In this document: positions 58,395 through 64,000 of the stretch, one piece after another
Numbering within the stretch: the first letter of the stretch is position 1
Layout of the letters: the number at the start of each line of letters is the position of its first letter
From: Reichenbachiella faecimaris
Lineage (GTDB): Bacteria > Bacteroidota > Bacteroidia > Cytophagales > Cyclobacteriaceae
Assembly: GCF_900176375.1 (NCBI RefSeq)
Contig: NZ_FWYF01000001.1
Span: forward strand, 744,001-808,000
Direction of reading: 5' to 3'
Length of the DNA stretch: 64,000 nucleotides
The notes under the pieces: generated by a model
What the model saw: only the letters and a program-made list of their open reading frames with translations
Told to the model about the DNA's origin: nothing
Databases searched by the model: none
Position numbers and translations under genes: made by a program

Positions 58395-60080
58395 TTACTT
58401 AAAACTGGCATATTTTTTCCTTCTCCAATAGGCCCTCAACACGCCATATATTATCAACAGCACAATTGGGAGTACCAAGTTGATCATCTGCCATTTGAGC
58501 TTTTCGTTAGCCACTTTCACCTTGTCTAATGGACGAATCGCAAAGGATTTATTCTTTGACACTATCAATCCCTGTTCATTCAGCATATAGTCCACAGCGT
58601 TCATGACGAAGTCTTTATTTGCAAATTTCATCTGACTATACGGACTCAAGCCCAGTTCCATAGGCGTTCCGTCTTTTAAGCTAAATTCATTTCTGATCAT
58701 ATCACCATCTGAGCAGATTAAGATGGAAGTCTCCATTCCCACTTCCCTAAAACCACTCTTATCAATTCCTTTGGGCAGAATTCTATTCTTATAAATGGAG
58801 GTGAATTCTCCTTTCAATAGATAGGCCACATTTTTAGAGCCATGATTGAATCGCTCAGGGTCTAGATTCTTACGTAATTCATTAAAAGCCACTTTGACTG
58901 GTGCCTGATTTACCATAGAATATTGGGAAGTTTTGAGCAATGGTATCTTCTCAATACCTTCCGCTTTCACGGTATCGATCGTAGAGACAAACTTCATTGA
59001 AATCGCATCTAGGTTTTTTACTATAGGATGGTTCCCGAAATTGTTCACCATAGGAAAAAATGGCCAAGGCAACATTCTGATTTGCGCTTGATCACCCATA
59101 TTGCCTGCCACAATTGGATATTCTCCACAAACAATATCTTGTACATAGTCGCGATTGACCCTTACGCCATATTTGAAAAATAGATCATCCAGACCAGTTT
59201 CATAAGGAAAGGCAAAAGTTCCTTCTCCACTGGCACTATCCATATTTACCCTAAGCGCATCTACAAAGAACAAGGACTTCCCTCCATTCATAATGTATTG
59301 ATCTATCTGGTACTTTTCTTTTGATGTAAATGCCGCTGTAGGCTTTGGGAAAATCACGGCATCATAGCGACTCAAGTCTTTATCTTCAGTACTTAGATCC
59401 ACATTAAACACGTCATATTTCTCCAACAGTGCATTGGTCAATCCTGCTAAATTCAAACTATCTGGTTCGCCATGCCCCTGTATCAATGCCACAGTTTTTC
59501 TGCGATCATTCGCTAATATTCGAATCGCATTCGCCAATTCATACTCAAGCCCTTCTATGGATTGATTCAATCGCTCTTCTGCTGTCGCAGACTGGCTGCC
59601 TTTCAATAAGGTCACAGGCACTTCCTGACCGTAATAGCTGACAATGGCTCCTGGAAAGATGAGTTTCTCCGTTTTGTTTCCATCTCTTTTGTAAGAAAGA
59701 TTTGTGGGCTGAAGGCCACGTTCAATCAGTGATCGAAAATACTCGTTTCGTGCTTTCTCATTCAAGGCTGCAGATGGATCAATAAAATTGACTTTCAACA
59801 GTCCGTCTGCATAATAGTCGAATTGGCTCAGTGTCTCTTCTATGGCTTTGCGCAATCTTTTGAATCCTGCTGGCATTTCTCCTTCCAGAAATACTTCCAC
59901 ATATACTGTCTCTTGAAGATCGTCCAGCATGGCTCTTGTTGCTGGCGTTACAGAGTATCTTTTTTCTTCTGTCAAATCCAATCGCGCAGCAAATATCCCT
60001 GCCAATTGATTCAATATCACAATGAGGAGCAAACCAATCCCCAACCTCAACAGGCTTTCTATTCGCTTCTGATTTACCAT
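58395..60080 (-). CDS. gldG: Gliding-associated ABC protein GldG
   Basis: 561 residues. One N-terminal helix (10-30) and one near the C-terminus (~530-550) flank a large periplasmic region. Segment TEEKRYSVTPATRAMLDDLQ, then TVALIQGHGEPDSL and DRYDAVIFPKPTAAF-like SRYDAVIFPKPTAAFTSKEK fit the GldG/ABC_transp_aux domain. With GldF and GldA it forms the ABC transporter needed for gliding in Flavobacterium. It overlaps gldF by seven bases. Confidence 0.92.
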   Translation of the reverse strand: MVNQKRIESLLRLGIGLLLIVILNQLAGIFAARLDLTEEKRYSVTPATRAMLDDLQETVYVEVFLEGEMPAGFKRLRKAIEETLSQFDYYADGLLKVNFIDPSAALNEKARNEYFRSLIERGLQPTNLSYKRDGNKTEKLIFPGAIVSYYGQEVPVTLLKGSQSATAEERLNQSIEGLEYELANAIRILANDRRKTVALIQGHGEPDSLNLAGLTNALLEKYDVFNVDLSTEDKDLSRYDAVIFPKPTAAFTSKEKYQIDQYIMNGGKSLFFVDALRVNMDSASGEGTFAFPYETGLDDLFFKYGVRVNRDYVQDIVCGEYPIVAGNMGDQAQIRMLPWPFFPMVNNFGNHPIVKNLDAISMKFVSTIDTVKAEGIEKIPLLKTSQYSMVNQAPVKVAFNELRKNLDPERFNHGSKNVAYLLKGEFTSIYKNRILPKGIDKSGFREVGMETSILICSDGDMIRNEFSLKDGTPMELGLSPYSQMKFANKDFVMNAVDYMLNEQGLIVSKNKSFAIRPLDKVKVANEKLKWQMINLVLPIVLLIIYGVLRAYWRRKKYASFK

Positions 60081-60802
60081 TTTTTAGCGTCTAGTTTGAG
60101 TTGAGTAAAAAGTATCATTGTCGCAACTACACTGATGAAATACACAAGATCTGCTAGGTCTATCAATCCCCTACTCAGTGACTCATAGTGAAAAACAAGA
60201 CTGATTTGCAGAAGCACTAATGAAGCTGGCCCCCATACGTCTATATTGGCCAAAGATGATAATCCTGAATAGAGTACAAAACATAAAAAAACGGCCAACA
60301 CAAAAGCAACTACCTGATTGTCAGTGAGTGCAGAAGAAAATATCCCAATAGCTACAAACACACCACCTAAAAGAATGAGTCCAACATAAGAACCTACAGT
60401 ACCAGAAATATCCAAATTCCCTACTGGATTGCCCAAGGTATAGACAGAATAGAAATAAATCAAAGTAGGCAATACTGACATGATAACCAGTGCAAATCCC
60501 GCAAAGTACTTACCAAGCACGATTTGAAGCGTGGTCAGTGGTTTGGTCATGAGAAGTTCTTCTGTCCCCGTTCTTTTCTCCTCTGAGAAAAAACGCATGG
60601 TGATAGCAGGAATCAAGAACATAAATACATAGGGTCCCAGATTGAACAAGGTACTCATATCAGCATAGCCGTATTGCAGAATGCTGCTTTCTGGAAATAC
60701 CCACATCAATAATCCAATGGATGTTAGAAACACACCTATTACAATGTAGGCGATCAGACTATTCAAAAAACCATTGATTTCTTTTACAAATACTGCGAGC
60801 AT
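60074..60802 (-). CDS. gldF: Gliding-associated ABC permease GldF
   Basis: 242 residues with six membrane helices. MLAVFVKEINGFLNSLIAYI at the N-terminus and RFFSEEKRTGTEELLMTKPL near residue 70 are the ABC-2/GldF signature. It is directly adjacent to gldA (no spacing) and overlaps gldG by seven bases. Confidence 0.94.
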   Translation of the reverse strand: MLAVFVKEINGFLNSLIAYIVIGVFLTSIGLLMWVFPESSILQYGYADMSTLFNLGPYVFMFLIPAITMRFFSEEKRTGTEELLMTKPLTTLQIVLGKYFAGFALVIMSVLPTLIYFYSVYTLGNPVGNLDISGTVGSYVGLILLGGVFVAIGIFSSALTDNQVVAFVLAVFLCFVLYSGLSSLANIDVWGPASLVLLQISLVFHYESLSRGLIDLADLVYFISVVATMILFTQLKLDAKKW

Positions 60803-61720
60803 CTATTTGTCTTTAGTCAGTAAATGAAAAATTTCGTCGAAAGAACTCTCTTCTTCCTGTAAACCAACCAGTGGAAGATTTTTTTCGCCAGCCAATCTAA
60901 ACACGGCACTTCTAGCCTCCTCACTATTGGTAACCAGTAGCTGATAAATACCCACATGTACTTCCTTCACTCTTTTGATTTCTGCAATAGATTGAAGCAA
61001 CTCTACATCCACTGCAGATTGGAACTCCACTCGAAGCAAGGTTTCATCTGAGAGTCCTTTAGAAAACGCTGCAATCGGCTGGTCAGCAACTAGTTCACCT
61101 TTATTGATCACCACTACTCGATCACAAAGTGCCTCTACTTCCTGCATGATATGTGATGAAAAAATGACAGTTTTGTCCTTGCTCACTTCTTTTATCAGCT
61201 TTCGTATTTCAAGAATCTGATTTGGATCTAAACCTGTCGTGGGTTCGTCTAAAATCAACACTTCTGGGTCGTGCAATAGCGCTTGAGCCAATCCCACTCT
61301 TTGCCTATAACCTTTGGACAGTTGGCCGATTTTTTTGTTTTGTTCGAGCGTTAACCCACACATCTCCACGACACGTGCTATGGCTTCTTTAATTTCAGCT
61401 GATTTCATTTTATTCACTTTAGCCGAAAAGGCTAAAAACTCATGAATATACATATCCAAATACAATGGATTATGTTCTGGCAAATACCCAATGATTTGTT
61501 TGGCTCGCAAGGGGTCAAGACCCACATCTATTCCTCCAACCAGCACCTTGCCCTCACTAGCACCCAGATAGCCTGTGGCAATTTTCATGGTAGTGGATTT
61601 GCCAGCCCCATTCGGTCCTAGAAAACCCAAGATTTCTCCTTTCTTTGCCGCAAAGGAAATCTGATTGACAGCTTTTTGCTGCCCGTAGATTTTTGTAAGG
61701 TTTTGAACTTCTATAGACAA
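60803..61720 (-). CDS. gldA: Gliding-associated ABC ATPase GldA
   Basis: 305 residues. Walker A GPNGAGKST at 35-43, ABC signature LSKGYRQRVGLAQ near 140, Walker B VLILDEPTTGLDPNQ near 160, and a C-terminal domain typical of GldA. Start is TTG at 61720 (SIEVQNLTK follows); no ATG is near. It energises GldFG. First gene of the gldA-gldF-gldG-DUF4340 cluster, 23 bases after the SDR gene. Confidence 0.94.
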   Translation of the reverse strand: MSIEVQNLTKIYGQQKAVNQISFAAKKGEILGFLGPNGAGKSTTMKIATGYLGASEGKVLVGGIDVGLDPLRAKQIIGYLPEHNPLYLDMYIHEFLAFSAKVNKMKSAEIKEAIARVVEMCGLTLEQNKKIGQLSKGYRQRVGLAQALLHDPEVLILDEPTTGLDPNQILEIRKLIKEVSKDKTVIFSSHIMQEVEALCDRVVVINKGELVADQPIAAFSKGLSDETLLRVEFQSAVDVELLQSIAEIKRVKEVHVGIYQLLVTNSEEARSAVFRLAGEKNLPLVGLQEEESSFDEIFHLLTKDK

Positions 61721-61743
61721 GGGAAATGCAGTTTGAATTAGGA

Positions 61744-62442
61744 TTATTTAGTTGGCTTTGGACGCAAGGGTCTTACCTCAAAATCTACAGGCAAATAATT
61801 AGGATGTGTTTCCAAGCAGTGCACAACACTACTTGCCACATCTTGTGGTCTCATCATGTTTTCGTTGGCCGTGACGCTTTCAATGTCATCAAAGAAATTA
61901 GTATTCACACTACCTGGATAAATACAGGTCACTTTGATTCCAAAGTCTCTCAGCTCCATGAACATGGAATGTGAGATACCTGTCACGGCGTGTTTGGTAC
62001 CTGAATAGCCTACCATGCCTTTTACTGGATTTTTGCCTGCTATAGAGCCAATATTAATAATATGGCCTCTGTCTAGTTCTTTCATTTTTGGGATGACAGC
62101 ATTCGACACAAAGTAGATACCATGCACATTGACGTCAAACATCTGCTTCCATTGTTCAAAGGGCATCTCATCCATCATACCATAATGTCCTACTCCTGCA
62201 TTATTGACCAGAATATCCACGTCTTCACCAAGCATTTCAGTAGTTTGATTATACGCATGAGCCACACTCTCTGGGTCACTCACATCTACTGATATGAAAA
62301 GGTAATTTGGATCAGTCACATCATTATCTGTTCGACTCCAGCCTGCTACTTTCACTCCCTTATGAAGGAGAAGTTTCACGATTTCGAGTCCTATACCTTT
62401 ACTGGCTCCAGTAACGATGGCTACTCTCCCTTCTAAACTCAT
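61744..62442 (-). CDS. Short-chain dehydrogenase/reductase
   Basis: 232 residues from ATG at 62442; the TTG at 62463 would add seven residues and is less likely. Complete classical SDR: VTGASKGIGLEI (NADP-type), NNAGVGHYG, the GSIAG serine, catalytic YSGTK (VGYSGTKHAVTG), and IYPGSVNTNFFDD. Substrate unknown. It lies 33 bases after the purine nucleoside phosphorylase gene and leads into gldA. Confidence 0.9.
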   Translation of the reverse strand: MSLEGRVAIVTGASKGIGLEIVKLLLHKGVKVAGWSRTDNDVTDPNYLFISVDVSDPESVAHAYNQTTEMLGEDVDILVNNAGVGHYGMMDEMPFEQWKQMFDVNVHGIYFVSNAVIPKMKELDRGHIINIGSIAGKNPVKGMVGYSGTKHAVTGISHSMFMELRDFGIKVTCIYPGSVNTNFFDDIESVTANENMMRPQDVASSVVHCLETHPNYLPVDFEVRPLRPKPTK

Positions 62443-62475
62443 GTTGTTATATACTATTTTCAATCTTTCTAATTC

Positions 62476-63294
62476 TTAAGCCTCTGCAATCACCCTTCTG
62501 ATAAGTTTGGTCAAATTGGGTTCTGCCTTCATTGCCGCAGCAATCACCTCTTCTACGGATATTTTTTGTAAGTGACCAGGATAGCATAAATCTGTAAGCA
62601 CAGAAACTGCAAAAACTGGCATATCCATTTGTCTGGCCACAATATTCTCAGGAACTGTAGACATGCCTACTGCATCTGCCCCAATTACCCTAAGCATCTG
62701 GTACTCTGCTTTCGTCTCCAAATTCGGGCCATTTACTCCTACATAAACGCCTTGATGCAAAGTTATATTTTCTTCCTTACCAATTCTAATAGCTGTATCA
62801 ATCATAGATTGATCGTATGGCTCACTCATGTCTGGAAATCTCACCCCCAATTCATCAAGATTTTTTCCAGTCAGCGGGTTTTCGGTTTGTAGATTGATGT
62901 GATCGTTGATCACCATCAATTCGCTCTTCCGGTAATCTGGATTTAGTGCTCCAGATGCATTGGAAATGATGAGCTTTTTGACACCAAGCAACTTCATCAC
63001 CCGAACAGGAAAAGTAACCTCTTTCATGTTGTAGCCTTCATAGTAGTGAAAGCGCCCTTTCATCACAACAACTGTTTTATCACTCAGGTAGCCAAATATC
63101 AACTTACCTGAATGTGATTCCACTGTGGATAACGGAAAGTGAGGTATGTCTTCATAATTGATTTCACTGACAACCTTCACCTCATTGACTAGCGCACCCA
63201 AACCCGTACCCAAAACGATTCCAAAGTCAGGTTCAAAATCAGTTTGCTTTCTGATGAAAGCAACAGCTTCCTTGATTTGTAATAGATAATCCAT
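62476..63294 (-). CDS. Purine-nucleoside phosphorylase
   Basis: 272 residues of the trimeric type. FGIVLGTGLGALV (phosphate site), ESHSGKLIFGYL, GRFHYYEGYNMKEV, SNASGALNP, VYVGVNGPNLETKAEYQMLR and GMSTVPENIVARQ are all present with the purine-binding Glu in NLETKAE. It splits purine nucleosides with phosphate. Complete and likely active. First gene of the minus-strand run that leads to gldA. Confidence 0.95.
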   Translation of the reverse strand: MDYLLQIKEAVAFIRKQTDFEPDFGIVLGTGLGALVNEVKVVSEINYEDIPHFPLSTVESHSGKLIFGYLSDKTVVVMKGRFHYYEGYNMKEVTFPVRVMKLLGVKKLIISNASGALNPDYRKSELMVINDHINLQTENPLTGKNLDELGVRFPDMSEPYDQSMIDTAIRIGKEENITLHQGVYVGVNGPNLETKAEYQMLRVIGADAVGMSTVPENIVARQMDMPVFAVSVLTDLCYPGHLQKISVEEVIAAAMKAEPNLTKLIRRVIAEA

Positions 63295-63529
63295 ATTTCA
63301 ATCTTGCACTTCGCCGCTAAGATAGTATGGGGCAATCAAAAAAAGGCCGAAAAACACAGATTGTCTAGTTGCATATCCTGTACGGAACAAACAAAACTTA
63401 TTACGATCCCAAGAATTGCCTTCTTTAGAAAAATTTACTCTAGTCATTCGTCGAATAGCGGTTCTTTGGTTGCTGGATTTTCAAATTAATTCATGTATTT
63501 TTAAACGCAGCAATCATCAAATTTCATCT

Positions 63530-63895
63530 ATGATTAATCTAAGTCTTAACAAAAATAAAGGCTACGCAATTCTTTTGGTAACAGGTCCTATTTCAGTTTT
63601 TGATATAGAAAATCTGACCACTGAAGTAGATCAATACATCGAAGAATTTGGACAGCTATCTGGCCTGATCATCAAAGTAGAACAGTTTCCTGGGTGGGAT
63701 AATTTGGATAGTTTTTTTCACCATTTGAAATTCATTAAAGACCATCACAAGGTGATAGGTAAAGTTGGGTTCATGACTGAGAACAATTTGATTTCATCCT
63801 TTCCAGGCCTTGCTGGCCACTTTGTGAAAGCAGAACTTAAACGTTTTGATTATGGTCAGATGGACGAAGCTGTAGAATGGATTTGTAGCAACTAA
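63530..63895 (+). CDS. SpoIIAA-like (STAS-related) protein
   Basis: 121 residues from ATG at 63530; a longer frame starting at 63416 gives an unlikely extension. GYAILLVTGPISVFDIENLT, then FGQLSGLIIKVEQFPGWDNL and GKVGFMTENNLISSFPGLAG fit the SpoIIAA-like/DUF3478 family, small cytoplasmic proteins possibly linked to lipid binding or regulation. No anti-sigma partner gene is visible. Confidence 0.8.
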   Translation: MINLSLNKNKGYAILLVTGPISVFDIENLTTEVDQYIEEFGQLSGLIIKVEQFPGWDNLDSFFHHLKFIKDHHKVIGKVGFMTENNLISSFPGLAGHFVKAELKRFDYGQMDEAVEWICSN

Positions 63896-63905
63896 AAACA
63901 CAATA

Positions 63906-64000
63906 TTGAAGTCGTTTATATATTCAGCGGTACTCGTCTCTGCCTGTCTTTATTTAAGCAGAGAGGCATCATTTGCTCAAAATAAAAAGCACCCAGAAGC
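63906..64000 (+). CDS. N-terminus of a secreted protein, right edge
   Basis: A TTG at 63906 opens a frame that runs to the window end without a stop. The first ~25 residues form a signal peptide (KSFIYSAVLVSACLYLS, then REASFAQ) with a plausible cleavage after SFA. What follows (NKKHPE) is too short to identify. It lies 10 bases after the preceding gene. Confidence 0.55.
   Translation, partial: MKSFIYSAVLVSACLYLSREASFAQNKKHPE

Noticed and set aside
1-64000. CRISPR arrays, rRNA genes, intact insertion sequences
   Set aside because: No regularly spaced repeats, rRNA segments or transposase genes were recognised on either strand.

Overview
The window looks like a chromosomal segment of a gliding, AT-leaning member of the Bacteroidota, most likely a Cytophagales-type marine bacterium (Reichenbachiella, Fulvivirga or Marivirga relatives). 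The evidence is the gliding ABC transporter GldA-GldF-GldG, a PorQ-like and a PorE-like type IX secretion protein, a DUF4494 protein, a two-component-regulator propeller protein, TlpA-like lipoproteins, a fused ResB-CcsA cytochrome c maturation protein, and a DUF6443/RHS protein. The genus is inference.

Layout. 1-10.5 kb: two giant secreted proteins on the minus strand, an SpvB-like protein with a PKD domain (6274-10494) followed 14 bases later by an Ig-like/DUF6443/RHS protein (from 6259, running off the left edge). 10.5-11.1 kb: a non-coding stretch with repeat-like sequence, a terminator and tRNA-Leu(CAA). 11.2-25.6 kb: housekeeping genes, namely ABM protein and SAM hydrolase, PhoH, ComEC, TerB-like, an acpH/membrane protein/crcB/CocE operon, a tgt/Lpt permease/DMT operon, and GT2/sigma factor/rsmG. 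25.7-33 kb: PadR plus FtsX-type permease, DUF4494, a decayed kinase fragment and an intact propeller protein ending in a lone histidine-kinase dimerisation helix. 33-40.4 kb: lon-porQ-hslU operon and a PorE-like OmpA protein. 40.4-48.5 kb: rsgA operon, an intergenic region with a DnaA-box-like cluster, a secreted HExxH protein, a hairpin-rich gap and ccsBA. 48.6-53 kb: PAS histidine kinase, TlpA-like lipoprotein, carboxypeptidase-regulatory-domain protein. 53-64 kb: dnaN, copA, an HMA-AraC regulator, gldG-gldF-gldA with DUF4340, an SDR, purine nucleoside phosphorylase, a SpoIIAA-like protein and the start of another secreted protein.

How it fits together. Surface biology dominates: the RHS pair, PorQ, PorE-like protein, GldAFG, several Sec signal peptides and lipoproteins. 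The most unusual items are the split SpvB/RHS pair with its AT-richer tip, the lone DHp kinase with a decayed paralogous fragment beside it, the four near-consensus DnaA boxes upstream of rsgA, and the copper ATPase whose likely regulator has its own metal-binding N-terminus. No CRISPR array, rRNA, intact insertion sequence or recognised antiphage system was seen. All calls come from reading the sequence; no database search was run.
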